From Apricaphanius iberus (lineage: Eukaryota; Chordata; Actinopteri; Cyprinodontiformes; Aphaniidae), in the NCBI GenBank assembly GCA_028564705.1, contig JAPXFQ010002919.1, forward strand, positions 1,550,001 to 1,614,000: 64,000 bases of DNA. Direction: 5' to 3'. The number at the start of each line of letters is the position of its first letter. The first letter of the stretch is position 1. This document shows positions 11,791 to 24,464 of this stretch, one piece after another. A program made the translations under genes and the position numbers. Under the pieces are notes generated by a model. The model had not been told where the DNA came from. It searched no databases and was given only the letters and a program-made list of their open reading frames with translations.

Positions 11791-11940
11791 CAGCACTGCA
11801 AAAGCATTCATACCCTTGAACCTTTTTACATTTAGTTACATTATATTCACACATCTCAAAGTTCTCACTGGGATTGTATGGGACAAACTAGAACATAGGA
11901 AGGCTTTAATATGAAGTGGAAGTACAAGGATATATACGGT
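11791..11940 (+). mobile_element. Tc1-like transposon terminal fragment
   Basis: Resembles one end of a fish Tc1-like element: GCAAAAGCATTCATACCC, then CTTGAACCTTTTTACATTT, an ATTGGGA-like block and GAAGTGGAAG. No transposase remains in the fragment. Confidence 0.5.
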
Positions 11941-12324
11941 ATATATATTTGGTTTTTGTTTTTTATTTTAAAAAAATATTAACCTACCCTAACTAAACAG
12001 TTGTAACTGCAAATATTGGGTATGTTTGAACAGTTTTGCATGTGTAAAGGTTTAAATATTTGATCCTTCTTTTTTTCCAAATAGCTCAAGTTTAGTCACA
12101 TTCTATAGAAAGCATGAATTAAACTTTTCAACTCTGGCCACATATATTTCATTTGATTTAGGATTATATGTTTACAGGTGCATTCTACTTTAATAAGCTT
12201 TAATACAAACAGTTCTATGACACAGTATGAGGGCCGAAATTAAGACTACTTTCCTGCTACAGCAGGCTATATCCATTCTGAAGCCACTGATCTGACTATT
12301 TATAGGCGGACATTGGTAAACTAA

Positions 12325-12860
12325 GGCCATGTACACACGTAGCCAGGGTTTTTTAAAAACTAATATTTTACCAACCTCGTTTAAAAAAAAAAATAAATCC
12401 CCATCCACCCAAAACCATAATTGCTTTCTTAAGTACATTCTTTGACTTTCCAACCTGTAGGGGGCAGTAGTTCACCAAAATCCTATCCACTGAGTAACTT
12501 TCTTGTCCTTAACTGGTGCATACAGCAGTGATGGAGCTAGTAAAAACATGCGAGCAAAAAACGCTTGGACAATTGATAATACAAACACAGCTCTTAGGGC
12601 ATAAATGCTGTTTCTGACTGTAAACATGGGTCGCAAGTGATGTTGAAGCATCTGTTGAAGGACAATGACGTTGCAACGGCTAAAACTCTGGCTACATCTG
12701 TTCACGTAATCCATGCAAATGCTGAAAATGGCAAAAAAGCAGATCTTCACTTCAGTCAGAGTTTTTTGAAAGAATCGTTTGTGACGCGTTTTCGTGTGGA
12801 TGATAGGCCAAACCGCAGAAAAATATCTTTGTGAGATACCCAGCTATGTGTGGACAGGGC
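12325..12860. mobile_element. Non-autonomous TIR transposon (536 bp)
   Basis: The left end (GGCCATGTACACACGTAGCC) and the reverse complement of the right end (GCCCTGTCCACACATAGC) are imperfect copies of one inverted repeat; a CGTGTGGAT block lies inside the right arm. It resembles a MITE type frequent in fish genomes. No coding potential and no clean target-site duplication were found. Confidence 0.55.
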
Positions 12861-13930
12861 ATGAGAGAGTGGTGCTGGCAACTGAGAGAGACAGGTCACT
12901 AGTGTTAGCAGTAGCTATGCTGGCAATAGCATTGGATAGGCTAGCGAGTAACATGTCTAAGCTAACCACCCACTAGACCGCCTACTGTCTCTGCTGTACA
13001 TTAGCATGGATAGGCTAGTGATAAGCATCCTGAGGCTCGTCACTGGATCTGTATTTTTCTTCTTCTAACTTAATGGCGGTCCACAAACAACTACTAATTT
13101 GCATTACCTGCACCTTCAGGACTACGATGTGGGCCGGAATAGATTTAATGCATTTGTCCTTAAGTAAACAGCTGTGACTCCTTAAACCAAAAGTATCATC
13201 TTTTTTTATTATATCCCTTATACTTTTGCAAAATCTAAGTAATCTTTAATTGAACACAGTTTCTGTTGCTCAGATTTGAATATTTCCCTCTCCTTTCTAT
13301 ATTTACTACAATCTACGTACATATGCAATTGTTTCCTTTTTCCCCCCCATCAGCAGTTGAACTTTGCTGGTCGTTAAATTTCAAGAGTGGGGAAAGGATT
13401 CTGTTGATTGAAAAAAATCCCTTATTTTTTTCCGAAATCCGCAGACCTAACAGTTAATAATATAGATAATCACACTGTCTAGACTTACTGGGGCACTGTG
13501 ACAAGGTGAAAACTCCATTACATCATGCCACGTTCTCCATTTTCTGTTGAGAACTTGATGGCAGACTAGTCAAGGCTGACTAAAGTACTAGACACTTCAA
13601 TCAGTAACTTGTCTACTATTTAAACCACCACCCACTGATGTAATAATCTACTTTGCAAACCTCGATAAAAATAAAGCAATTCTTCAATATCTATATACTA
13701 CTGTACAATACATTCCTTAATAATTACAGAAGTTCACCCATTCTATAATGTCCTTATTATCATCAAACGCATTTATACAGTGCCGAAAGTATGCCTAAGA
13801 CTGGAAAAGATCAAAAAATATTCCATAGTAAAATTCAATAACAATAATTAGGCAATCATATAATTCAATCAGAGGTCCATAATTTCACAACCAGGGACAG
13901 GGGACTGTAGTATGGCCCCAGTACTGTGTC
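12861..13930. other. Intergenic, no gene seen
   Basis: Non-coding; two near-identical GGATAGGCTAG words (12935-12945 and 13007-13017) are the only local repetition noticed. Confidence 0.4.
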
Positions 13931-13934
13931 ATAC

Positions 13935-14395
13935 TTTAGTAGCTATGGGTGTATGTTTAGGTTTGTTGTCTTGCTTGAGGGGAACTCTTCGTCATAGTCT
14001 TGAGCTTTTTTGCCAGTCTGATCAGCTTCCCCCTACTCTGCAGAAGACAATCAAACCCACAGCATAATCCTGCATTCAACATGCATCATGATGGGTATTT
14101 AGCATACGTACTCCTAGCTTTTTGCATTCATGCCAAAAAGTTCAGCTTTAGACTGCATTGAAAGCAGTTTCATGTGTTTTTATATATTTTTTGTGTTTCC
14201 CTTACATGACTGTCTGTTACTAATGTTTTAAAAAAGTTTTATGGACCCTAGTAGAAAAGCAGTATTTAAAATTAGATCATACTGGATGCAGGTGGAATCC
14301 CTTTTTCAAATAGGCGACTTCTAAAAGCAAAGGTTTCCACTAGATTTAAGGACATTAGACTAAAAGGGGCTGAATAAATATGCTGGCAATTGCTC
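13935..14395 (-). pseudogene. Tc1-like transposase relic
   Basis: The minus strand corresponds in block order to the central and N-proximal part of a Tc1/mariner-type transposase gene: the region that matches an ending GTTGTCTTGC...GAACTC, a GATCAGCTTCCCC block, a CATCATGATGG block and a TTTTGCATTCATGCCAAAA block. The 3' flank (14300-14380) matches the GACTTCTAAAAGC...GGGGCTGAATA end of the same family. Many stops and indels are present and no frame is open. The assignment rests on resemblance to familiar fish Tc1 copies. Confidence 0.55.
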
Positions 14396-14604
14396 TGTCA
14401 TAAGAATATTTGAGCAGTTATATTTATTTCCAAAGTTCCACAAATCTGCTCCAAAGAGTCTTGTATATTATGGGGTGCCATTTGTAAAGTTCAACAGTCA
14501 AAAGATATCAGAAATAAGTTGGGCTATTTAGGCTGTGGTAGGATAGATAAATGAGGATACATTTTTCATATTTAAGTCCAAATTATTTTTTCATTTATAA
14601 ATCT

Positions 14605-15300
14605 CACTTTCAAACTTAATACTTAGTTAGCAAGTTAAACATTTAGTTCATGAATCAAATACTTAGTTGAAGTTAAATATTTAGTTTAAAGGGATGTATC
14701 AACCCTTAGCAAAAACGTTTATCTTGCAATATTTCCCAGAGTTAGATAAGTGAGGAAGAAAAAGCATTTTTCTAACCAGCCCAGTAATTACCCTGACCTG
14801 AAAAGCAGTCCGTTTGCTTTAGCTTAGCATCAAGCAAGGTAAGTGAATGGGAATACTAGCATTATAGTGGATCCTATTCACTAAGATTGGATTATGCTAA
14901 ACTAAAATAAGCTGTTTAGCAAACCGACTGCTGCCAGATCAGGAGAATAACTGAGGAGGTTAGAAAATGCTTTTTTTTCTCACTTCTCTAACTCTGGGGA
15001 ATATAGACACACATTTTTATTTAGGGGTGGAGTATCCCTTTAAGGTTTTTTTTGTTTTTTTTACTTTTTTAATTAATATTTAGGTTGCAATGTTATTATT
15101 TTGTAAAAAAAATTAAATGTTGAGCTTCAAACTAAATATCATGTTATAAGAAAGCTAAACTGGCTTGATAAATATTTAGTTAGTAAGCTAAATATTTTAT
15201 CTGTAAGCTAAATCTTTAGTTTATTTAAATATTTAGTTTGGACCTAAGTATTTAATTTTAAACTATACTTAACTTGCTTGCTAAATATTTAATTGGAAAC
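14605..15300. repeat. Diverged A/T-rich tandem array (AGTTAAATATTTAGTT type)
   Basis: Loose tandem repetition of a 15-25 bp unit built on (A/G)TTAAATATTTAGTT and TAAGCTAAATATTTAG. It is visible at 14610-14686 and again at 15105-15295, on both sides of the inserted MITE at 14690-15039. Units vary in length and sequence, so this is an old or rapidly diverging minisatellite. Confidence 0.6.
14690..15039. mobile_element. TTAA-flanked MITE with ~80-bp inverted repeats
   Basis: The element starts AGGGATGTATCAACCC and ends GGTGGAGTATCCCT, with TTAA directly outside each end (14686-14689 and 15040-15043). The arms remain complementary for about 80 bp, including an AGAGTTAGA block and a GAAAAAGCATTTTTCTAACC block and their reverse complements. 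TTAA duplication and AGGGAT ends resemble Kolobok/Angel-type fish MITEs. There is no coding capacity. A partial second copy of the right half is at 41250-41375. Confidence 0.8.
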
Positions 15301-18300
15301 TGTGATATTTATAAATGAATAACTAACATGGAAACAATTTTGACTTTGAAAAATATATCCCGATTTATTTTATATGACAGGAAAAAAATAGCTGTTAAAA
15401 AGTTAAAAATGCTGCTATTTATTACTGTGTGACTTTACAGCACCCATAAATCATTTTAAATGCTTCTCTTTACATTCTTACCAAGATCATCATAACCAAT
15501 ATTTGTCTAATATTTATTTCATATTTGTGTAAAACCTACCTTGTAGCTTGATTGGCATGCATATGTAACACAAATTATCAAATGTTTTACAGTTTTTTGT
15601 TTTTTTTTGGCAGCTGACAGGTTGAGGTAGCTAGCATAAGTAACAGTGTCAATGAACATTAGGGTACAGGAGACACTAGACTTTACAAGCCACAACAATG
15701 TGTAACCCACAGCGGAAAATACTGGCTAGGACTAGATGGAAACCTGGGGGTGATACATTGAAATGTCGTTCACTGATACTTGGCAGGTGAGTAAGCTGAT
15801 GCAATGCCCGAAGCCAGGTGGGGAGTGCATACACAGTATAGGTGAGTGGGAACACTAAAAAGAGGAAAAAATAAGGGAAAAGTGGAAAGATGGAGGTTGA
15901 TGTAACAGAAATCAAAATCATGGTTTGAATCATTGGCTGAAATGTACAAAGTGGGAAGGAGTGAAACAAAACAAAAAAAACATATAAAGGCTAGTCCCCA
16001 TTTAGATTTTAAAATACGCTTTTTTCTGCTTTAAATCTGGGAAAAACTAATCTGGATTTAAACTAAGTGAGGAAGTTAATAGAAATACCTAATGCAGTTA
16101 GGATATAGTGCACCTTATCTAAGTTGAGCAGATCTTCTCTATATAGTTAAGTTATTAGCATTCTGCTTAACAATCCTTGAACATTGCCTAGCAATAAGGT
16201 TTGTTTATTTATTACATTGTTATATAGTTGCTTGGGGACGAACTTTAGCCCGGTGTGTTAATACCGGACATTATAAAATGTATAGCCTTAGCTACTTTGC
16301 ACTGTATGTCCCCAGATGGCCTGTTAACAACATAAAACTGTTTAAAAGACAGTAAAACAGCATAGTAAGGAAGAAATATAATTTATCACACAAATTCTAA
16401 AATTAGCTCAAAACAGATTACAACACAACAAAAGTCTTTGAGAATACATAGCATGTAGCTGTGAGTAAATAAACAAATAAATAAATGATCCCCTATATGC
16501 AAGCATATTGAATTTAAATGTGAGGTGAGAAGTGCAATTTTCCCAATGAGGTGTCTCTAGTTGTTTTAGAATAAGAAAGAAATAGAAATTCAGTTCTGCA
16601 CATATTTATTACATGCAATTAGCTTGGTGAATTTGCCCTTCCATGTTTTAACAAAAAGGAAGCTTTTAGTACATTGAATAAGAGCACATAAAAAAATATC
16701 CCAAAGATCCCAAATGCCTAAGTAAGATATTAACTGCACTTTTGGTAAGAAAAGCCTATACATTGTAAATTTGCATTATATTTTGCACAACCTTTTTTTA
16801 TTTTATGCTGAAATCGGGATTTCTCCCAAAACATTATTAGCAGTTCTTTATCATGACTCGTTGATACACCTATAGAGAAAAATGTGTAATTAAAAAGTCA
16901 ATACCTCTTGCAATTTCTGGAAATTTGCTTATTATTGATCCCCTATTCTTCTCTCAAACTGTGAACCAGATGTGTTTCTCTATTGATCTCACATCACATT
17001 GCACGCTGTACTAGCACAGTATTTTTAAATCTCAGGCTATTACGTATTGATTGATAAAAACTTTTGTTGTTTTTTTCCTTCAAAACCCATACAAGTTAGT
17101 TTGAAGGGGAGACGTTTTCAGCTCAAAGCAATATCAGACTTACTGGGATATTAATTGCTATTCTCATACACAAAATGAAATTGATTTTTCATTAATTTAT
17201 TCCAAATAATATTGCAGTGTTCCTGAGCACCATTAGCACAAAGGGCATTCTTGGCTTGCTTTGCTCTTTTAAAACAAATCCTTTACTCCATCAGCATCAT
17301 TCCTCTGAAGCTGTTTGAAATGTTCTGAGTATGCAGCCACCTCAGTGCGAATTCATGCCTGATTTACATCATTTCTATATATGGCTCTCACTTCAAGGTA
17401 CACCCATTGCGGTTTTGATACAGAGGTGCTTTGTTGTTAGGAAACGAGGAAAAGAAAAGACAGAAAAACAAAAACAAAAAATCTATTTCTGTCAAACGAC
17501 AACCCTCTACAGTCTTTCGGATGTCAGAAGTTGAATTTACAAGACAAAGGCGGTAAGCGCGCTGCAGCTCCCTCCTGACAGATGGATGAGAAATAAACAG
17601 CAGTGGCTCAGAGGAAAACACATTCCCAGTAAATAGAAATGAGACATTGGGCAAGATGTCCACTGCTTTTAAATGACAGCTAAGGGTCTGTCGCTTTGTT
17701 CTTACTGTAGTATAGATTAGTCATGTTTATACTGCAGCTTTGTTGTCTCTTTTGCTGTACTTTTGTTACCACATCTATCCACTGAACTGTTGCATGTGCT
17801 TCACACTTTTCTTTTCCTATAATCTAAGTAAGAGCAGCATTTTTAATCTCATTAATAAGGGACAATGAGTCCTTTAAAATAACAACATGTAAAACAAAAA
17901 AATTATTGTCTGAATTAACGGTATTTAGTTAATTATCTTATGGATCATAAATGACTAAAATAATAAATTTTATCAGTCTATTTAAATTGGATATCTTCTC
18001 ACACTACAAAGCTAACAACAACTTTAACTTTTGTACAACAGAAAGTCTCTGTATATGAATATGTAATTAAGTTTCATTGAGCCTCAGCATACCCGGTTTA
18101 TGAATATGCATGATTTTTATTCATTTTTTATCTTTGAGACTTTCCAGTGTTTGGGAAGTTATCCCCCCAAATAAGGCTGTGATGGATCACAGTGTTGCTG
18201 CCCCAGGGTAACTGACAGAAACACATTTTTGAAATTGTTTAAAAGAGCACAAGAATAAAAACAACAGAAGAACATTATCTGCAATTCTGCATGTACGTTC

Positions 18301-18640
18301 ACACCCTTTATCGATGCCAGAAGAAGTGGGTGGTCACACAGTGAGATGAAAACTCACACCTAGAATTAAAACTCTCACAACAGATCTTTAGTCCTGTGTC
18401 AACAATCACAATATTATATTTGCTGTATGTTAGTGTGCACGCAGTTTTTAATCAAACTGAGGGTTTTATTATTCACATTTTTTAATGAAAAAGAGCTGTT
18501 TTTTTGGCTTAATTCGAATTTCTGTTAAACACCACACAACCTCATGATAGTAATATATATTTAACAGTAAGTTGCTGTATTATCATTGTTGCTTTTATCT
18601 AAAACATATATCTGGACATTAACTATTTTCCTGCTTAGTC
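15301..18640. other. Gene-free AT-rich stretch
   Basis: I see no gene, named repeat or clear inverted repeat. Short open frames (up to 97 residues) lack domains or splice context. Confidence 0.4.
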
Positions 18641-18644
18641 ATCC

Positions 18645-19165
18645 AAAGCCTAAGAGGAAAGTAGAGCACATTGCCTCAGTTCTAAAGTCCTTACACTGGC
18701 TCTAGAGAATAGACTTCAAAATATTTAGCTAGTTTCTAAATCATTACAGCATTTAGCACCAAATATATGTTGTCCTTATACCAGTGCCCCAGACCACCCA
18801 GGGCCTCCCAATCAAGTCTACTCAAAATTTCTAGAGCCAGAATCAAACATGAAGAAGCAGCTTTCAGTTTATATTCTCTTCTTACCTGGAACAGACTTGA
18901 AGAACACTGAAAAGTTGCTGAAACACTGAGTTCCTATAAATGAAAGCTAAAAACCCATCTGTTTAAAACTATCTTTGAATGATATTAGCCGGAATGTTGT
19001 AACAGTAGTATGTTTTTCTGTTTTTTTATATCTTCGATTTTGTTGTTTTTTAATTGTTGTTTTATTATTGCTTTTATTGCATCCCCTTATAACCCAGAGC
19101 ATCTTAAATTGCCTTGAGCTTGAAAGTGTGCTATACAAATAATGTAGCCTTGTCTTGCCTAATAA
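18645..19165 (+). mobile_element. L2-type LINE 3' end, decayed ORF2 tail
   Basis: Plus-strand relic of the C-terminal end of an L2-clade LINE reverse transcriptase. It keeps the order TTACACTGGCTC (from the HWLPV region), the LAPxxxxxLL region, TTACCTGGAAC and GCTAAAAACCCATCTGTTT, all broken by stops and indels. The 3' end has CTTGAAAGTGTGCTATACAAATAA followed by a TTGTCTTGCCT tail (block at 19117-19160). The same family occurs at 62840-63345 (plus) and 59576-59650 (minus). Confidence 0.7.
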
Positions 19166-19956
19166 ACTCCTACTTAAATAATCTTTTACCGTCAATTAAA
19201 TGTGTCTGCTTTGGTTCACATCTTTGTCATTTACTATCGATTTCTACCCATTATGCCATTTTTTCAAATCTATATATATTTTTTACTTATACTGAAATGT
19301 GTTTCAGATCTATGCACATAACCATTGCATGAGTTTGTTGCTCCTATTTACTAAGTATCAGTAACTGTGACAAATACAGCTCATAAAAATGCTAAAATTC
19401 CACCTAAAATTAAATGTATTATTTTTTAAAGATTTCATAATGTAAGTCAAGTGATTTTGATTATTATCCCATCAGTGGTCAATCAACTCTAATCAACCAA
19501 ACAAAACCCGGGGCAAACTCCTTTAGTATGATATTATTTATTTCAGTCACACAGCTGTACCTCCTAACCAAACGGTAAATCATGTCCTAACATCCAAATT
19601 TGATTTTGTAGGTCAAAGATCCAGAACAAGAATTGTCTTAAGCTTCATGTTTGTGACCCTAAGATGCTGTAAAATTGTAAAGCAAAGTGTTATGAGAACA
19701 CTTATTTAATATGATTGATTAACTTGATCAATTAATTAATTACTTGGTCTCAATTAATTACCTTTCTTTAAAAACAAACTTGACAAAGAGTCTGTAACAT
19801 TGAACTAACCTAAGTAAAACTTTCACTTATAAACAGTAGATAGTCATACTACTTGGCAAACTTCATTGGAAAAAATATGGGGGAAAAGATCAAATTAAAA
19901 AAAGTAATGAAACATCATGATGAGCTTAAGGCTGTTATTACTAAGTATTATCAAAT

Positions 19957-20030
19957 GTCCTGAGAAACTGAATTTTGGGTTTTCATTAGCTGTGAGCTAG
20001 AATCATCCACACTAAAATTAATCTGTTTGT
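19957..20030 (+). repeat. Fragment of AT-rich dispersed repeat
   Basis: The block with GAGAAACTGAATTTTGGGTT and TTTTCATTAGCTGTGAGC matches an AT-rich interspersed repeat familiar from fish. The same family is seen more fully at 46905-47170, with another fragment at 27300-27420. Superfamily not assigned. Confidence 0.5.
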
Positions 20031-20280
20031 TATAAATCCACATAATACAGTAAAAATGTTCAAACTGAAAATAAGGAGGAATACATATGGGTTGCAATAT
20101 ATTCAAATGTACTTCATTTCGCCAGTGCCAAAGTAATGTACAGTGTCCTAATGGGAAGCCCAAGTCTCCTCCCCTTCTGGTTGGCCCATTGGTGCCCTGG
20201 TACATTTTTTTTTTTAATTATGAATGAAAGTCAACAGAGCAATTAAAGTCATTGTCTGGTCTGTAGCAGGGCGTGACTTA

Positions 20281-20940
20281 AGCCTAGTTTATACTTCTCT
20301 GTCTACGTCAAAACGGATTAACGCATTGCCATTACTCGTCAAGCATGGCCTCTCCGTCACTATGCAACGACGGATGAAGAAGAGCCCAGGTTTCTAACTA
20401 TCTGTCTCCCTCAACGGAGAGCATACACCAGAGATTGGTCAGCCTAACAACTGCCAGAGATCATTTCACCAGAACAGTGCTCTATAGTTGATGTAATCAG
20501 TAGTCAATGCAGCGTTTGGGCACTATATGCTTTACATAGAAAGGACAATTTATCTAATATGGTAGTTTGGCGATTTTGAACACTGGAGGTGTAGAGAAAC
20601 AACAAAACAGACTGCTGTGTTTATTGAGATGCATTTTTAGAGTATTCTATGAGCTGCACTTCAGGTAAAAAACTGAACAGCTCAGTCAAAACTTACTTTC
20701 TGTCCTCTGCTCCTTGAGTGGGCATGTATTCACAAGCTAAAGAGAATGAACTCTAGTCAACCAGAATCTACCCTAAAATAGTAGGCAGAACCGCCATAAA
20801 AAGTAAGCACCGCTTCCTGTCGTGGTGGGGAATTGCTTTGCAACACTTACACACCGATAGTAACTATAAACGAAAAATGTCTCCATAAATACCTCTGCGT
20901 CTGGGAACAAACTTGCCGACGGAGAAGAATAAACTAGGCT
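20281..20940. mobile_element. TTA-flanked MITE (660 bp), PIF/Harbinger-like
   Basis: Inverted repeats of 23 bp, 21 of them matching, start AGCCTAGTTTATACTTCTC on the left; the right end is the reverse complement (AATAAACTAGGCT). TTA sits directly outside both ends (20278-20280 and 20941-20943), the duplication expected of PIF/Harbinger elements. No transposase or Myb-like frame is visible, so it is non-autonomous. Confidence 0.8.
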
Positions 20941-20943
20941 TTA

Positions 20944-22774
20944 GGCTCCCCATGATGTTGAACACAGTGAACTCTACAAATGTCATTTAATTCATGCTAT
21001 GCAAAACAAGGGGAACTTTGAAAGTTACACAAAACCTTAGGCTGATTATAGGAATTAGAGCTCAACACAGTGTGCAAAATTTCTGAGGTGTTAGAACGAG
21101 GTAACATGTTTTTTCTTAGCATTTTAATATGGGTTTATGTATATGAAAGGCTAGAAAAGAGCAGTTCACTATAGTTTGTTGCAAACAATTTTTTCTTGCA
21201 CTGCAAAAATACTTGCCTACATGCTTTTCTGCTATTTTCTTTCCGCATGTGTGAATGAGAGACTGTGGCTCATTCTGTGCTCAGGTGATGAATGACTGGC
21301 TGTGGATAAGGTACACAACAATAACCCCTTGGTAATTCGAAGAACACTCAGGTATAGGCCGGCAAATTTATCATTCAATTGTCAGAGGATTTTATCGAGT
21401 GTGTTTTCTCTGGTGTCTTCTGATTTATTTTACAATTTGTAAAAGTCGCTCTTAGTCAGCATTTGCATTTGACAACCAACGCACAGCAACCTTAAGTCCA
21501 GTTGAGGAGTTGAAACAGTGGCCCATGAACAGCAGGAAGATGCCTTTGTAAAATGCTAAAACATAAGAAGTGGTTGAAATTCGGTGTCTGGCCACAGCTG
21601 CAGAGCATGAGTGGTGCAGAGGCAAGCAGGATGCTTAAACTAAAATTGACGACCTCGCTCTCTCTCCTCTCACTGCTCAGACAAGAGTGCGTGGGTTTGG
21701 GCAGCATGGTGTAGGATGCACAAACCCTGCTGGGCCCCGTGGGCTATGAACACTCATCAGCACATGGAGAGCTGCTCGCTATTTTAAAATGAATACTAGG
21801 CTCCCCCCAATACACAAATGGGTCCACAGCAGCGGAAAAGTTTCCTCTGTAATACCACTTGTTTATTTCAAATGAGCAGGCTAATTGTTAATTATTTTCT
21901 TTCTAATTGTGGTGGTGGACCTAGCCTCTCAATCTGCAGTGGCGGACCTCTTAGGGTTGTATTAGGCCTAAAGTGATATTGAAACTAGTGTGTTTTGTCT
22001 TGCAGTGGCATTCTGTCCCCCCCCCCAAACTCATCAGCCAACAAGCAAAGCAGGAATGCAGTCCTTGAGGGACATTACCAGCCCAACCTCTTGGAGGCGT
22101 AACATGCAAGCTGCCTCTCTATGGAGGCAGGGAGCCCTGTTTTCTGCCTTGCCCATTTTTCTGCATCTCTCTAGGGGCTTGGCAATGTAGGGGGGGCAGT
22201 GATTGATGACACCCACTCTCTTTAACACAGTATGGAAGTCTAGCACCAGATGGGCATCCACAGATGTATGGTGGCTGCAAAGTTCTGTAAATCAAGGTCT
22301 AAATAATGTTACATATAAGTTGTCCATTTTATGTCTGATGGGTAACAATAGCTTTACAGGTTTGTTTTAATAAGAAATTCATAGAAAATGTTTATTATTG
22401 TTGTAAATCAATTGAAAAAAGTGAAACGTATGATATGTACAGTAGCTAAGTTATACACAGAACGCCTTTTTTGGATTATCAGCCTAAGCTTTTGTCAAGT
22501 TTGGGTTGTATTTTATGGCCTACAGAAATAAAGGGAAGAGTGCTGACTTGACAATTTTCCAGCAGGTAGTCATTGACACTCTCAGATGCACAACAAAAAG
22601 GCAGAACCACACCCCTAGGATGATTTTGATGCAAGGCCTATTTAACAATTTGGAAGGATTTCACAAGTTGTGGACTACACATAGAATCGGTCTATTATAC
22701 ACCCACCACATATAGACTTATACCAGCAAAATGAACAAAACTGTCTAGTTCTTGATGTTACATGATAAATTGCC
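20944..22774. other. Gene-free stretch
   Basis: No gene or named repeat supported. A poly-C run lies at 22018-22026. Open frames of 66-75 residues around 21990-22261 overlap on both strands and show no domain. Confidence 0.4.
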
Positions 22775-22995
22775 TGTACTTGTGTAGCACTTTACTAAGT
22801 TCAGTGGACACCAAAGCAGTCATTCAACCCTTCACACACACATTCACACACTGGTGATGGCAAGCTATAGTGTAGTTGCAGCTGCCCTGGGACGCGCTGA
22901 CAGAGGCCAGTGAGACTGGTGCCACTCTCAACACCACCAGTAGGCGAAGTGTCTTGCTGAAGGCTACAACACCATGTAGCAGACGTTGTAGCAGA
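22775..22995. repeat. Dispersed fish repeat, decayed
   Basis: Ordered blocks GCACTTTACTAAGTTCAGTG, TTCACACACTGGTGATGGC, GCAGCTGCCCTGGGACGC and AAGTGTCTTGCTGAAGG-like sequence ending CAACACCATGTAGCAGAC are familiar from a very common fish interspersed repeat. No coding capacity; family not named. Confidence 0.55.
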
Positions 22996-23140
22996 CTTCT
23001 GTTAAACCCCTCAAAGTAAAAGAATGCGCAAACTCACAGCTCAAAGTCACACGTCATTGATAGAACACACCAAATTTGGTCTTTTTACATATACAAGGGT
23101 CCAGTTAATGTATTCTAAAATAGCCAGTCTAAAACAAGTC

Positions 23141-23399
23141 TAATGAGGCGTTCACATCACACACTTGTCACTGTCAAAAAACATCCGACCTTTCTCTGCC
23201 AGATGTTTTAAGCAATGGCGTATGGTCGCTGCTTTGAAGCTTGGATAACTACAAAAGTTTAAAAATTGCCACGGCCAAAGTATCGTGGAGACTCTGACGG
23301 ACCTCTGACAGTCTTTTGACACCCTCAACCGTAGACTTAACGTGTAATCTTACAGTTTTTTTTTGGTTGTAGTTTTGGTTGGTGTGAACACACTATTAC
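23141..23399. mobile_element. Candidate 259-bp MITE
   Basis: The left end TAATGAGGCGTTCACATCA and the reverse complement of the right end (TAATAGTGTGTTCACACCA) agree at about 14 of 19 positions. Both begin with TAA, which could be the duplicated target. The match is weak and no relative was found in the window. Confidence 0.35.
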
Positions 23400-23557
23400 A
23401 TTCACAATCCAACATACTGTACAACTCAAATCATGGATAAATCCTTTTCTTGTGAGTATTTCTCACAAAGTTATAATTTTAAAGACACCTTCCATAACTT
23501 TTACTCCATAAAATGTGTGTTTTTGAAATGTTTTGGTGACTGAAGAAGGCTTGTTGA

Positions 23558-23608
23558 CCCCTGATTCACACTGGGCGCATCCATTCTGTGCCCCGGTGTG
23601 AATCAGGG
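23558..23608. repeat. Short inverted repeat (hairpin)
   Basis: CCCTGATTCACAC at 23558-23570 is repeated as its exact reverse complement GTGTGAATCAGGG at 23596-23608. Further partial pairing (GGGC/GCCC) lies inside. The transcribed form would fold into a stem of 13 or more base pairs. Confidence 0.8.
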
Positions 23609-24464
23609 ATAAGGATGGGTGCAGCATGTAGAGCTGCAGAGCTGGACGCTGATCCTGCACCAGCTTGACTCATGACCAGGTTGTTCCCCTCATTAACAGC
23701 GCACCCGTGGTACATTCTGCATGCAGCAGCAATACAGGAGATGAAACAGGTCAGACAACACTTCCTTCCCTTCACTGCTGTGAAATAGCTTTTAATTTAA
23801 ACTGTTGCTCAGTTTAGCGCAAGGATTAGCTTCTAAAGCTCAGTGTTACAACTTTTCAGTTTTGTGTGCGCAACTGGTGTGAATGAGATACAACAGGAAT
23901 TATTATGGATCTTGAACTAGCCGTGTTGCTACTGGATTCATAAGTAATAAATGCTTGTTCCTGGGTTATTTGGTCGTGATGATGTGGTACAGAGGCAGGA
24001 AAACTGTTTGACAGTTTACCAACTCAAACACCGTTAGTTTGATGTTTTGGCTGGCAAGCTTGTAAAACCATCAGTGCACTTGTTCAGAAGCATAGAGATT
24101 TGGTTTTACAACAGTGTCGTTACACCACAAGCCTTGAGAGGGTGACGTAGGGCAAATATCTGTGGAGTTATGGACTGTGTCTTTAACTATGCTTAGCATG
24201 CTCATATTAGCCTAAAAATAACACAGCACCATCTTTATTCTTTTTTTGTTTTGTTCTGCTTTGTGATGTTTATTGGGAAACAACAAATTGGTGCATTAAT
24301 GCCACTGGCTGGTTTCGAGGACGAACCAGAATATCACGCCTCTGCAGGGGAGGATCGGACCATGCCTTCAGCCGCCGTCCATCCTACACTGCACCTGACC
24401 CCTTTGGCCCCTCCCACAGATGGTGAGCTAATGGAAAGGGGGGCCCATGGAGCTCGCCCCTCGC

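Noticed and set aside
14605..15300. CRISPR-like array
   Set aside because: Units are diverged and of unequal length with no spacer structure, and the DNA is eukaryotic.
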